Counted from the first letter of the stretch, positions 26,134 through 35,330 are shown. The stretch is DNA of 64,000 nucleotides from Accumulibacter appositus (GCF_035440685.1 NZ_DAORMW010000006.1); one strand, 5' to 3'. Notes: a model not told the origin generated them from the letters alone. A program made the numbers and translations.

Positions 26134-26544
26134 ATGAACACTCCCACTTCCTCCCAGCCCGGCGAATCCGCGAAGCGCCTCCAGCCGCCCCTGCCGCTAT
26201 TTTCGAGCTACCTGAACGAGGATCGCGAGCACGCCGCGTCGACCGACACGACGACGGCCGCGACCTCCTACCACCCTCCGGTGCAGCCAGCCGCCCCGCT
26301 GCTCACCCCCAGTCCCGCAAACCTCAACCCTGATCCGGTAACCCCCATGGCCACGAAAGTCTGTGTCAAGTGCAAGCAGGAAAAATCGCTGCTCGAGTTT
26401 CACAAGAACTCGCGCAGTGCCGATGGCCTGCATTCTTATTGCAAGGAGTGCAACCGCGCGCAGGCGCTGGCACACATCAAAGCCGAAAAAGCACGCAAGG
26501 CTTTGCTGAGAGCCGCCAAAAAGGCAGCTTCCAACACGCAATGA
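26134..26544 (+). CDS. Small zinc-ribbon protein with Pro/Thr-rich N-terminus
   Basis: The 136-residue protein has two parts. Residues 1-70 are low-complexity, rich in Pro, Thr, Ala and Ser, with no predicted fold. Residues 73-136 (ATKVCVKCKQEKSLLEFHKN, then GLHSYCKECNRAQ) carry four cysteines at about 77, 80, 103 and 106, a treble-clef/zinc-ribbon motif seen in phage and HNH-associated small proteins, followed by a basic Ala/Lys helix. A shorter version could start at ATG 26347. The weak ribosome-binding site is AGAG. Nucleic-acid binding is plausible; function unknown. Confidence 0.65.
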   Translation: MNTPTSSQPGESAKRLQPPLPLFSSYLNEDREHAASTDTTTAATSYHPPVQPAAPLLTPSPANLNPDPVTPMATKVCVKCKQEKSLLEFHKNSRSADGLHSYCKECNRAQALAHIKAEKARKALLRAAKKAASNTQ

Positions 26545-26689
26545 GCGACCGCTGGCACGGGCCGGGCTTGCCGCCAGGCACGCCGGCGGCGCCCGCAGAT
26601 TCTTGCCCAGGCACCGTAGCACTTGGCCTGCGCGCCGCCGCGACGCGGGGGCTACTGTCGCGCGCCTCCCCACAGCACCCAGCGCCGCT

Positions 26690-27595
26690 TCAACTGGCAA
26701 GCCCCCAGTACTGCGGATCGCCGAAAGTCGTCTTCAGGCGATCAATGAACAAGCGCACACGCAGCGGCAGATGTCGGCGTTGCGGAAATACCGCATAGAT
26801 GCCCACCGGGGGCGCAGCGTAGTCGTCAAGCAGGGAAAGCAGCCGTCCACAACGCAGGTCGTCGCCCACTTCCCACACCGATCGCCAAGCCAGGCCCTTG
26901 CCGGCCAGCGCCCACTCGTGCAGGACTGCGCCATCGTTACACTCGAATGCCCCCGACACCTTGCGCTGCACGACTTCACCCGTCGGAGTCTCGCGTAAGG
27001 ACCAGCCACGCTGCTGGTCGAGCGACAAACAGTTATGCGCCAGCAGATCGCGCGGAACCCGTGGCTGCCCATGCCTGGCCAGATAGGCGGGACTGGCCAC
27101 CACCACCCGCCGCATTTCACCGAGCTTGCTGCTGGCGAGACTCGAATCGGCCATTTCCCCGATGCGCACAGCACAGTCAACGCCCTCGTTCAGCAGGTCC
27201 ACGACACGATCGCTGAGGTCGAGCCGGACGCTGATCTCGGGGTTTTCGACCATGAACGCGGCCACCTGTGGCGCCACGTGCCGCCGCCCGAAACCCGCCG
27301 GCGCTGAAACCTTTAGATGGCCACTGGCTCGTATGCCCCCAAGCGAGACCGCCGCCTCGGCGTTCGCCAACTCATTGAGGATTCGCTGGCAATCTTCGAG
27401 GAAGGCCTGCCCCTCGAAGCTCAAGGAAAGCTTGCGCGTCGTGCGCAGCAACAACTTGACGCCAAGGCGCGCCTCGAGGGCGTCGAGACGCCGCCCGATC
27501 ACGGCGGGGGTAACAGCTTCCAGCCTGGCGGCTGCCGACAAACTGCCGCGGGTCGCCGAATCGACGAAGGCACGAATTTGCTTGAGATGATCCAT
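26690..27595 (-). CDS. LysR-family transcriptional regulator, divergent from aceB
   Basis: The 301-residue protein has an N-terminal winged helix (MDHLKQIRAFVDSATRGSLSAAARLEAVTPAVIGRRLDALEARLG) and a C-terminal type 2 periplasmic-binding-like effector domain. The ATG at 27595 is chosen; the frame is open 11 codons more. The starts of this gene and aceB are 116 bases apart and divergent, the usual arrangement of a LysR regulator and its target. The effector is probably a metabolite of acetate or glyoxylate metabolism, which is inference. The composition (QRKVSGAFECNDGAVL) is like the CrgA-type subgroup. Confidence 0.88.
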   Translation of the reverse strand: MDHLKQIRAFVDSATRGSLSAAARLEAVTPAVIGRRLDALEARLGVKLLLRTTRKLSLSFEGQAFLEDCQRILNELANAEAAVSLGGIRASGHLKVSAPAGFGRRHVAPQVAAFMVENPEISVRLDLSDRVVDLLNEGVDCAVRIGEMADSSLASSKLGEMRRVVVASPAYLARHGQPRVPRDLLAHNCLSLDQQRGWSLRETPTGEVVQRKVSGAFECNDGAVLHEWALAGKGLAWRSVWEVGDDLRCGRLLSLLDDYAAPPVGIYAVFPQRRHLPLRVRLFIDRLKTTFGDPQYWGLAS

Positions 27596-27711
27596 GAGCC
27601 TGATTACATACCAGAGGTAAAAGATCATTTGATTCTAATCTCTCTTCTCTTTGAATGCCGCGTCTAATACAATCGCTGCACTGCATCATAAACCTCGACA
27701 GGAGCCACCAC

Positions 27712-29310
27712 ATGAGCCTCAATCTGCCCGCCGGAATGGAAATACACGCCCCCATCAAGCCCGCTTATGAAACAATTCTGACGGCTGACGCGCTGGCTCT
27801 GGTCGCTAAACTGCACCGTGCCTACGAAGGTGTTCGCCAGGAGTTACTACAGGCGCGTATCGACCGTCAGGCGGCTATCGACGCTGGCGAAATGCCGGAC
27901 TTCCTACCAGAAACCCGAAATATCCGCGAGGGCGACTGGAGCGTTTCCCCCCTGCCCAAGGCCCTCGAACGCCGCCGCAGCGAAATTACCGGTCCGGTCG
28001 AAGCGAAAATGGTGATTAATGCCTTCAACTCCGGTGCCGACTCCTACATGGCCGACTTCGAGGACTCGAACAGCCCCAAGTGGGACAACCAGATGCAAGG
28101 CCAGGTCAATCTCTACAAGGCCATTCGCCGCGAGCTGTCGTTCGTCAATGAAGCGGGCAAGGAGTACCGGCTCAACGAGAAGATCGCCACGCTGCAGATT
28201 CGTCCGCGCGGCTGGCATCTCGACGAGAAACACGTGACTGTCGATGGCCGGCGGGTTTCCGGCGGCATCTTCGATTTCGCGCTGGTCTTCTTCCACAACG
28301 CCAAGGAACAGCTCGCGCGCGGCGCCGGCCCCTTCTACTATCTGCCGAAAATGGAGTCGCACCTCGAAGCGCGCCTGTGGAACGATATCTTCGTCATGGC
28401 CCAGGAGCATATCGGCCTGCCGCGTGGCACAATCAAGGCGACGGTGCTGGTGGAGACCGTTCTGGCGACCTTCGAGATGGAAGAAATTCTCTACGAACTG
28501 CGAGAGCACTCCGCGGGCCTCAACGCCGGCCGCTGGGACTACATTTTTTCCTGCATAAAGAAGTTCAAGAAGAACCCGGACTTCTGCCTCGCCAACCGCG
28601 CCGCGATCACCATGGAAGTACCGTTCATGCGCAGCTATGCGCTGCAGCTGGTCAAGGTCTGTCACTCGCGCGGCGCACCGGCGATGGGTGGCATGAGCGC
28701 ACTGATCCCGATCAAGAACGATCCCGAGGCCAACGAAAAAGCACTCGCCGGCATCCGCCACGACAAGGCGCGCGACGCCAAGGACGGCTTCGACGGCGGC
28801 TGGGTCGCACACCCGGGTCTGGTCTCGATCGCTGCCGAGGAGTTTCAGAAAGTGCTCGCTGATCGCCCCAACCAGTGGGACAAACAGCGCCACGAAGTAT
28901 TCACCGCCGCCGACTTCCTCGACTTCCAGCCCTCGCAACCGATCACCGAAGCGGGCGTGCGCAACAACATCAATGTCGGCATTCACTACCTCGGCAGCTG
29001 GCTCGCGGGCAACGGCTGCGTGCCGATCCACAACCTGATGGAAGACGCGGCAACTGCCGAGATCTCACGCTCGCAGGTCTGGCAGTGGGTGGTTTCCCCG
29101 AAAGGCGTTCTCGATGATGGCCGCAAGGTCACCGCCGCGATGGTGCGCGGCATGATCGCCGAGGAACTGGCGAAAGTGAAGGCAGCGGTCAGCGAACAGG
29201 GCGAAAACACGGCCACCTACGATCAGGCAGCAGTGATCTTCGACAAGATGTCGCTAAGCACCGAGTTCCCCGAGTTCCTGACGCTACCGCTGTACGAAGC
29301 AATGGACTGA
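27712..29310 (+). CDS. aceB: Malate synthase A
   Basis: The 532-residue enzyme condenses glyoxylate and acetyl-CoA to malate, the second glyoxylate-shunt step. Conserved segments include MADFEDSNSPKWDNQ, TLQIRPRGWHLDEKH, FYYLPKMESHLEARLWNDIF, the GTIKATVLVETV loop and FDGGWVAHPGLV, with the catalytic Arg and Asp of the family. Start 27712 has AGGAG eight bases upstream. It ends at an intrinsic terminator. Length is normal for form A. Confidence 0.97.
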   Translation: MSLNLPAGMEIHAPIKPAYETILTADALALVAKLHRAYEGVRQELLQARIDRQAAIDAGEMPDFLPETRNIREGDWSVSPLPKALERRRSEITGPVEAKMVINAFNSGADSYMADFEDSNSPKWDNQMQGQVNLYKAIRRELSFVNEAGKEYRLNEKIATLQIRPRGWHLDEKHVTVDGRRVSGGIFDFALVFFHNAKEQLARGAGPFYYLPKMESHLEARLWNDIFVMAQEHIGLPRGTIKATVLVETVLATFEMEEILYELREHSAGLNAGRWDYIFSCIKKFKKNPDFCLANRAAITMEVPFMRSYALQLVKVCHSRGAPAMGGMSALIPIKNDPEANEKALAGIRHDKARDAKDGFDGGWVAHPGLVSIAAEEFQKVLADRPNQWDKQRHEVFTAADFLDFQPSQPITEAGVRNNINVGIHYLGSWLAGNGCVPIHNLMEDAATAEISRSQVWQWVVSPKGVLDDGRKVTAAMVRGMIAEELAKVKAAVSEQGENTATYDQAAVIFDKMSLSTEFPEFLTLPLYEAMD

Positions 29311-29612
29311 GAGCGGAAAGAGCAGGTCCAGGGAACGGCGCCGTGCTTCACGGCGCCGTTTTGCGTCGTTCACTTGCCATCTTCCTGTAGCGGCCCTGGG
29401 CCAGCGCAGAGCGGCGACGCGAACGAACTCCCGAACGTCACCTCTCGAACCCGCGAGGGCAGGAGAGTCAATGCGCCCAGTCAGGTGTGAGACAATCAGC
29501 ACGCTATGGACTCCCAAGCCCGCAGCCTTCTCGTGGCTGCAGCCTTATCTGAGCATTGCCGCGTGCCGCTGAACGCGAGACGCAAAAAACTGCAACAAGG
29601 ATAGACAAGCCA
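29311..29612. other. Gap between aceB and the TerC-family gene
   Basis: The first 50 bases hold the aceB terminator, annotated separately. The rest has no gene that I can support. I looked for a yybP-ykoY manganese riboswitch, which often precedes terC, and did not find its conserved core. Confidence 0.5.
29334..29362 (+). terminator. Rho-independent terminator of aceB
   Basis: AACGGCGCCGTG-CTT-CACGGCGCCGTT followed by TT: a perfect 12-base stem with a 3-base loop, 24 bases after the aceB stop. The T tract is short (TTTT counting the stem), but the stem is very stable. Confidence 0.85.
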
Positions 29613-30356
29613 ATGCCCGACCTCGCCTCGCCGACTTTCTGGATCGCCGTCCTCCAGATCATCGCCATCGACATCCTGCTTGGCGGCGACAACGCCGTGG
29701 TCATTGCGCTGGCGTGCCGCAAGCTACCCGACGAACAGCGGAAGAAGGGAATCTTCTGGGGTGTCGTCGGAGCGATAGGGCTGCGCATTGCCCTGATCTA
29801 TTTCGCCTTGCAACTTCTCGCCGTTCCTTACCTCAAGATCGTCGGTGGATTGCTGCTGTTCTGGATCGGCATCAAACTGGTGATCCCCGAAGACGAGGAG
29901 GCCCATGGCGACGTCGCCACCAGCGCGACCTTGGCCGGCGCCATCAAGACGATCATCGTCGCCGACGCCGTCATGAGCATCGACAACGTCATCGCCGTCG
30001 CCGCGGCCTCGCATGGATCGATCGTTCTCGTGGTTTTCGGTATTGCCGTATCGATCCCGATCGTTGTCTGGGGCAGCAAGCTGGTGCTGCTGCTGATGGA
30101 TCGCTACCCGGTGGTAATCACCGCCGGTGGCGGACTGCTGGGCTGGATCGGCGGCGGCATGCTGCTCACCGACCCGACCGTCCCGGCAAGCTGGCGTGAG
30201 ATCCTTCCCTACAGCACTTACCTGGTTTCGGCGGTCGGTGCCTTGGTGGTGGTCGCGGTCGGAACGCTACTCGCCGGACGACATCATGAACAACATCCGA
30301 GCAGCGAGCTTGCCGCGCCGAGCGGTGAAGAACTTATGGAAGGAAAACCGAAGTGA
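29613..30356 (+). CDS. TerC family integral membrane protein
   Basis: The 247-residue membrane protein has about seven spans and two conserved acidic motifs, IDILLGGDNAVVIAL near residue 19 and ADAVMSIDNVIAVA near residue 115. These are TerC-family signatures; members export manganese or act in metal homeostasis and tellurite resistance. I chose ATG 29613 (MPDLASPTFW) over an upstream in-frame start because AAGG lies before it and the family begins with this segment. It overlaps the next gene by four bases (GTGA). Confidence 0.9.
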   Translation: MPDLASPTFWIAVLQIIAIDILLGGDNAVVIALACRKLPDEQRKKGIFWGVVGAIGLRIALIYFALQLLAVPYLKIVGGLLLFWIGIKLVIPEDEEAHGDVATSATLAGAIKTIIVADAVMSIDNVIAVAAASHGSIVLVVFGIAVSIPIVVWGSKLVLLLMDRYPVVITAGGGLLGWIGGGMLLTDPTVPASWREILPYSTYLVSAVGALVVVAVGTLLAGRHHEQHPSSELAAPSGEELMEGKPK

Positions 30357-30781
30357 CAGCACACTGGCTGCTTCCCGTCGACGGTTCAGCACCTAGTCTG
30401 CGTGCCGTCGAGTATGTCGTGCAGCAAGCGCCATCCCACACCGCGGCGCCGACAATCAGTCTGGTGAACGTGCAGGCGGCACTGCCGTCGGACATCACTC
30501 GTTTTGTCAGCAAGAGCAACGTCGACGACTACCACCGGGAAGCCGGCGCGGCGGCGCTGGCCGAGGCCGGCGCCAGACTCAAGGCGGCAGGCATCGCCTA
30601 CTCGGAGCACATCCTGGTTGGCGAGGCGGCGCAGACAATCGCTGAATACGCCGGAGAACACGGCTGCACGCTGATCGTGATGGGCTCACGCGGGCTCGGC
30701 TCGATAGCAGGCATCCTGCTCGGCTCGGTCACCACGCGGGTCGTTCATCTGACCGAGCTGCCCGTGCTAGTGATCAGGTAA
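30353..30781 (+). CDS. Universal stress protein (UspA family)
   Basis: This 142-residue protein starts at a GTG overlapping the terC-like stop. It has the Usp fold: HWLLPVDGSAPSLRAVEYVV at the start and the ATP-binding GSRGLGSIAGILLGSVTTRVVH near the end (G-2x-G-9x-G-S/T). Such proteins bind ATP and help in stress survival. Coupling to the TerC gene suggests they act together in metal or stress response, which is inference. Confidence 0.9.
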   Translation: MTAHWLLPVDGSAPSLRAVEYVVQQAPSHTAAPTISLVNVQAALPSDITRFVSKSNVDDYHREAGAAALAEAGARLKAAGIAYSEHILVGEAAQTIAEYAGEHGCTLIVMGSRGLGSIAGILLGSVTTRVVHLTELPVLVIR

Positions 30782-30881
30782 TCCGCTGACAACTCGCCCG
30801 ACGGCGACTTCATCAGCGGACAGGGTCGCTGGACGGGTGACCTGCCTGTGGCGTCGGTCTGCGGGCCGCGACCGCCACCAC

Positions 30882-32213
30882 TTACAGGACGTAACGCGAA
30901 AGATCCTCGTTTTTCGCCAGTTCAGCAAGGCGATCGTCAACGTAGGCGGCGTCAATGGCCACTTTCTCGAAGCGGCCCTCGCTGGCAACAAAGGACACTT
31001 CTTCGAGCAGCCGCTCCATGACCGTATGCAGCCGGCGGGCGCCGATGTTTTCGGTTCGCTCGTTGACCGACCAGGCGATCTCGGCCAGCCGCCTGACGCC
31101 CTCTGCCGAGAAATCCAGAGTCACGCCTTCAGTGGTTAACAGCGCCTCGTATTGCTTGGTCAGGCAGGCATCGGTCTGGGTCAAGATGCACTCGAAGTCG
31201 GCCACCGATAGCGAATCAAGTTCGACACGAATCGGAAAGCGGCCCTGCAACTCGGGAATCAAGTCCGAAGGCTTGGCCAGGTGAAACGCGCCGCTGGCGA
31301 TGAACAGCACATGATCGGTGCGAATCATCCCGTACTTGGTTGACACGGTCGTACCTTCGACCAAGGGCAACAAGTCGCGCTGCACGCCCTGGCGCGAGAC
31401 GTCGACACCGTGAGTGTCGCTGCGTGAGGCGATTTTGTCGATCTCATCAAGAAAGACGATGCCGTTCTGCTCAACGTTCCTGACGGCCGTCAGCTTGACG
31501 TCCTCGTCATTGACCAGCTTCGCCGCCTCCTCGTCGACCAGCAGCCGGCGCGCCTCGGAGATCTTCAGTTTTCGCGACTTCTTGCGACCGCCACCCATGT
31601 TCTGGAACATGCCCTGGATTTGCGAGGTCAGCTCCTCCATGCCCGGCGGCGCAAAGATCTCGGCCTGCATAGATGGTGCTGCCACCTCGATTTCAATTTC
31701 CTTGTCATCGAGCTCGCCTTCGCGCAGCTTCTTGCGAAACTTCTGCCTTGTCGTGCTCTCTTCACTCGCCTGCGTGTCGTTGAAGTAGGTCGCACGCGCG
31801 GAGGGTAGCAAAGCGTCGAGAACACGCTCTTCGGCGGCGTCCTGGGCGCGCTCGCGAACGCCCGTCATCGCCTGCTCACGTACACTCTTGATGGCAATCT
31901 CGACCAGGTCACGAATAATCGTCTCGACGTCGCGCCCGACGTAGCCAACCTCGGTGAACTTGCTGGCCTCGATCTTGATGAAGGGCGCGTTCGCCAGCCG
32001 CGCCAGGCGGCGAGCGATTTCCGTCTTGCCAACGCCAGTGGGGCCGATCATCAGGATGTTCTTGGGGGTAATCTCCTGCCGCAGCGGCTCGGCCACCTGC
32101 GCCCGCCGCCAGCGGTTGCGCAGGGCAATGGCCACCGCCTTCTTGGCCTTGCCCTGACCAACGATGTGCTTGTCGAGTTCGTGGACGATTTCCTGCGGAG
32201 TCATGGACGACAT
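30882..32213 (-). CDS. hslU: ATP-dependent protease ATPase subunit HslU
   Basis: The 443-residue AAA+ unfoldase powers HslV. It starts MSSMTPQEIVHELDKHIVGQ, has Walker A GPTGVGKTE near residue 57, Walker B IVFLDEIDKIA, an intermediate domain with EIEIEVAAPS, and the C-terminal DLSRYVL tail that inserts into HslV. The frame is open upstream but the ATG 32213 gives the conserved start. It lies two bases after the hslV stop. Confidence 0.97.
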   Translation of the reverse strand: MSSMTPQEIVHELDKHIVGQGKAKKAVAIALRNRWRRAQVAEPLRQEITPKNILMIGPTGVGKTEIARRLARLANAPFIKIEASKFTEVGYVGRDVETIIRDLVEIAIKSVREQAMTGVRERAQDAAEERVLDALLPSARATYFNDTQASEESTTRQKFRKKLREGELDDKEIEIEVAAPSMQAEIFAPPGMEELTSQIQGMFQNMGGGRKKSRKLKISEARRLLVDEEAAKLVNDEDVKLTAVRNVEQNGIVFLDEIDKIASRSDTHGVDVSRQGVQRDLLPLVEGTTVSTKYGMIRTDHVLFIASGAFHLAKPSDLIPELQGRFPIRVELDSLSVADFECILTQTDACLTKQYEALLTTEGVTLDFSAEGVRRLAEIAWSVNERTENIGARRLHTVMERLLEEVSFVASEGRFEKVAIDAAYVDDRLAELAKNEDLSRYVL

Positions 32214-32215
32214 GT

Positions 32216-32752
32216 TTATTCCAGCACCTCGATGGTGAAATTCTGATTGGTGTAGATACACAGCTCGCTGGCGATCTGTAACGACTTGCGGACCACCTCG
32301 GCCGAATCAAGTTCACTGTTCTCGACCAGCGCCCGTGCCGCCGAGTGGGCGAAGGCCCCGCCCGAGCCGATGGCCACGATACCGTACTCCGGTTCGACGA
32401 CGTCGCCATTGCCAGTGATAATCAGCGAATTCTCCCGGTCCGCAACGGCGAGCATCGCCTCGAGCCGCCGTAGTGCCCGATCGCTGCGCCAATCCTTGGC
32501 CAGTTCAACCGCCGAGCGCATGAGATTCCCCTGATGCTTGTCGAGCTTTGCTTCGAAGCGTTCGAAAAGCGTGAAGGCATCCGCCGTGCCGCCCGCAAAA
32601 CCGGCGAGGATCTGGCCCTGATGGATACGGCGAACCTTGCGTGCACTGGCCTTGATCACCAGGTTGCCAAGCGTCACCTGCCCGTCGCCACCCATGGCCA
32701 CACGCTTGCCCCGGCGAACCGACAGAATCGTCGTCCCGTGGTATTGATCCAT
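32216..32752 (-). CDS. hslV: ATP-dependent protease peptidase subunit HslV
   Basis: This 178-residue threonine peptidase forms the double-ring core of the HslUV protease. The sequence MDQYHGTTILSVRRGKRVAMGGDGQVTLG places the catalytic threonine at residue 7 after removal of a short N-terminal stretch. SGGAFAHSAARALV and the closing TNQNFTIEVLE are typical. Immediately upstream of hslU in the usual order. Confidence 0.97.
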   Translation of the reverse strand: MDQYHGTTILSVRRGKRVAMGGDGQVTLGNLVIKASARKVRRIHQGQILAGFAGGTADAFTLFERFEAKLDKHQGNLMRSAVELAKDWRSDRALRRLEAMLAVADRENSLIITGNGDVVEPEYGIVAIGSGGAFAHSAARALVENSELDSAEVVRKSLQIASELCIYTNQNFTIEVLE

Positions 32753-32803
32753 TCCAGAACTCCCGTGGTATGTACTTCGTGAGTCGCGTGCGCGACGTTC
32801 ACA

Positions 32804-34048
32804 TTAATTCCTGGCCAATTCGATTTCAGCGACGCCGCGTAAGCCAACGACCCGGAACAACTCGGCCAGCAGGTGGTTGGGGTGACGGACAATGACCTGT
32901 CGCCCCGAGCGTTTAACCGAGGTCAGCACGTTGAGCAAAGCCCCGGCACTGAGGAAGTCCATGCGCGTCACCGTCGAACAGTCGATCAAGACGGGATCGT
33001 TGGCCGCGGCGTACGCTTGCAGATCACCGAAACGAGCCCCCTTGATCTCGCCTTTGATGATGTAAGCCTCAGTCAGCAGTTGATCAGCCACCGCCAGTTC
33101 GAGCGGCGCCGGCTCGCCATCCACCACCCGCTCCAACTCCCAGGACGGCGGCGAGATTTCAAAGGTCACCGCATAGTTGATCGCCATCTCCTCGAAGACC
33201 TCCAGTTGCCCGCGCAACTGGCAAAGCTCGAGTTTCAGCAGCCAGCACGGCCGGTCTTCCGGGCCACCGGTGGCGATTTGGCTATCGAGTAAAGCGCCGA
33301 GGACATCGCGGCCCAGCAGATCGATCTCGGCCTTGCCCCGACGCGCTTGCTGCAACAACGCCAGAAGCCGTTCACAGCCACCGGCATCAAGCTTGCGCAG
33401 CTTCGACAAGTCAAGGCGAAGATGCGGATTCTTCTTGAGTGCCAGACGAACCGCCTCAAAGCCCGCGTCGTTACTGCCGAGCAAGTCACCCTTGAAAAGT
33501 GCCGTTCCCACCACTTTGCCCGGCACCGGTGCACTGACCGCGGCGTCACGCCACACCGGAGGCGACTTCTCGAAAGCTTGTGCGTACTCAATGCCCAGCG
33601 CCTCGAACGCGGCTTTCTGGCCGCTCAAGCGGAGCAGATCAAAGAGCATCAGCCACAAGCGCTCTGCTGGACCAGACCGCCGCTCACGGGTCGACTTCTC
33701 CAATAGGGAGCGAGCCGCAGCGTCCTGTCCATTGGCATAGAACATCGCAGCTTCTTCAGCTTCTGCGTCGAGCGGATCGACTTCTGCTTCGACCTGAAAC
33801 TCGGCAGCTATCTCGCTGAACACGAACTCACTAAGCTCCAGCGGTGGCCCTTCGCTGGTGGTCGCCGGAGTAGCGAAAGGAACATCCGAGCGGGCGAGGC
33901 CCACCGGCGCAGCGGCCGGCTTCGGTTTTTCTGTCGACGACGCAACTCCAGAAGCAGTGCCCCGACCATGTGCCGACGGAGGAACGGCTGCGGGCCGGGC
34001 AGGCATTTTCTTTTCCGGCGGCTGCTTCTTGAAAAATGAAAAGACCAT
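32804..34048 (-). CDS. STAS-domain protein built from an internal tandem duplication
   Basis: The 414-residue protein starts at 34048 (MVFSFFKKQPPEKK). It has a Pro/Ala-rich linker (residues 10-70) and two related halves. Residues 131-166 (LWLMLFDLLRLSG...FEALGIEYAQAFEKSPPVW) align without gaps to 269-304 (CWLLKLELCQLRG...FEEMAINYAVTFEISPPSW). Each is followed by a STAS-like segment, the first weaker (180-260) and the second clear (LIDCSTVTRMDFLSAGALLNVL, residues 354-375). STAS domains act in partner-switching signalling. It lies 51 bases upstream of hslV. I do not know its function. Confidence 0.75.
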   Translation of the reverse strand: MVFSFFKKQPPEKKMPARPAAVPPSAHGRGTASGVASSTEKPKPAAAPVGLARSDVPFATPATTSEGPPLELSEFVFSEIAAEFQVEAEVDPLDAEAEEAAMFYANGQDAAARSLLEKSTRERRSGPAERLWLMLFDLLRLSGQKAAFEALGIEYAQAFEKSPPVWRDAAVSAPVPGKVVGTALFKGDLLGSNDAGFEAVRLALKKNPHLRLDLSKLRKLDAGGCERLLALLQQARRGKAEIDLLGRDVLGALLDSQIATGGPEDRPCWLLKLELCQLRGQLEVFEEMAINYAVTFEISPPSWELERVVDGEPAPLELAVADQLLTEAYIIKGEIKGARFGDLQAYAAANDPVLIDCSTVTRMDFLSAGALLNVLTSVKRSGRQVIVRHPNHLLAELFRVVGLRGVAEIELARN

Positions 34049-34268
34049 GGCGAGAAGGCATGCGGGTGATTTTTCTAACGAATAACCTTGTAACACATCG
34101 TCCAGCGCACTGCAATTTGAACCCCGACTCGGCGGATTCAAATTCTCTGCATTTGCTGGCCAGCGCCGAAACAGCACCCCGATGCAGGCCCATCGATACG
34201 GCAAGCAGGATCACCCTTTGGCGACGCGTGCCGAGCGCGCCTGACGATGAGCAGCGCACTGACGCAGC

Positions 34269-35330
34269 TCAGTCGCCAGCACTTCCGGCGACGGCCCCGC
34301 AGAACATGGCAAATGCCTTTTCGACGACGTCGCGAGCCAACGCCCGGACAATGAACACCAGACGGCTTTGCTGGTCTTCGTCCGGCCACGCCGGCAAAAC
34401 CGATTCCGGGTAGCGGATATGCTGAACGCAATGGACGACACGCGGCGCAGCTTCGCCCTCGACCTTGATCAAGCCCTTGACGCGCAGAATGCGATCGCCA
34501 CAGCTAGCCAGCAGGACATCGATCGCTTCGGCAAATTCCGGCCACGCGAATGGCGGCTCGAAACGTAGAACGAAAGCATGCACCAGGGCATCGTGACGAT
34601 TGGCGTCATGGGCATGTGCTTCCCGCCTCTCGGCGCTTGCTGTGGCCACTCTTTCCTCAGCCAGCCAACGGCGAACGTCGGCGCCGCGCTTCAGCGGATC
34701 ATAGAGGCCGCAGCCAAGCAGCTGCGCGGCGTCGACGCCCCCCCGGCTCACCTCGATTTGTGTTGCGCCAGGGTTGGCTCGGGTCAGCCGGCGAGCCACG
34801 CGGGCGATCTCCTCGGGCGTCGCCAGATCGCATTTGGTGAGCAATAGACGGTCAGCCATGGCCACCTGGCGGACGGCCTCGAAATGGCGCCCGAGCTGGC
34901 CATCCGCATGTGTGACGTCGACCGCTGTGACCACCCCGTCAATGCGGAAACGCTCGGCGATGAAGAAGTCTTCGAGCAGGGTGTACAACACCGGCGCAGG
35001 ATCAGCAAGGCCGGTGGTTTCGATCAGCACTCGCGAGAAAGCCGGAATCTCGCGGCGCAGGCGGCGCATGAAGAGGTCACGCAGGCTGCGCGCAAGCTCG
35101 CCACGAACACTGCAACAGAGACAACCGGAGGCGAGTACGACGAGGTTGTCGTCGACCTTTTCGACCAGAAAATGATCCACCGCGACTTCGCCAAACTCGT
35201 TGATCATTACCGCCGCATCGGCGAGTTCTGGCTGCTTCAGCAGATGGTTGAGCAGCGTCGTCTTGCCGGCGCCGAGAAAGCCGGTCAACAGGGTCACTGG
35301 AATCGCTCGCTGCGGTTCGATTAGTGGCAT
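34269..35330 (-). CDS. CobW/COG0523-family GTPase (metal chaperone)
   Basis: The 353-residue protein has Walker A GFLGAGKTTLLNHLL near residue 17, the CxCC metal-binding motif (ASGCLCCSVRGEL) near residue 70, ETTGLADPAPVL, the LTKCDLA guanine motif, and a C-terminal CobW_C domain (ILRVKGLIKVEG). COG0523 proteins deliver zinc, cobalt or other metals. The substrate is not readable here and I see no Zur box upstream. The order GTPase, STAS protein, hslV, hslU on one strand seems conserved in betaproteobacteria as I recall it. Confidence 0.92.
   Translation of the reverse strand: MPLIEPQRAIPVTLLTGFLGAGKTTLLNHLLKQPELADAAVMINEFGEVAVDHFLVEKVDDNLVVLASGCLCCSVRGELARSLRDLFMRRLRREIPAFSRVLIETTGLADPAPVLYTLLEDFFIAERFRIDGVVTAVDVTHADGQLGRHFEAVRQVAMADRLLLTKCDLATPEEIARVARRLTRANPGATQIEVSRGGVDAAQLLGCGLYDPLKRGADVRRWLAEERVATASAERREAHAHDANRHDALVHAFVLRFEPPFAWPEFAEAIDVLLASCGDRILRVKGLIKVEGEAAPRVVHCVQHIRYPESVLPAWPDEDQQSRLVFIVRALARDVVEKAFAMFCGAVAGSAGD

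Noticed and set aside
29363..29612. Manganese riboswitch (yybP-ykoY) before the TerC gene
   Set aside because: I could not find the conserved core sequences; a covariance search would be decisive.
34049..34268. A tRNA in the gap between the STAS and CobW-type genes
   Set aside because: A GGATTCAAATTC stretch resembles a T arm, but the flanking bases do not pair and no acceptor stem is present.
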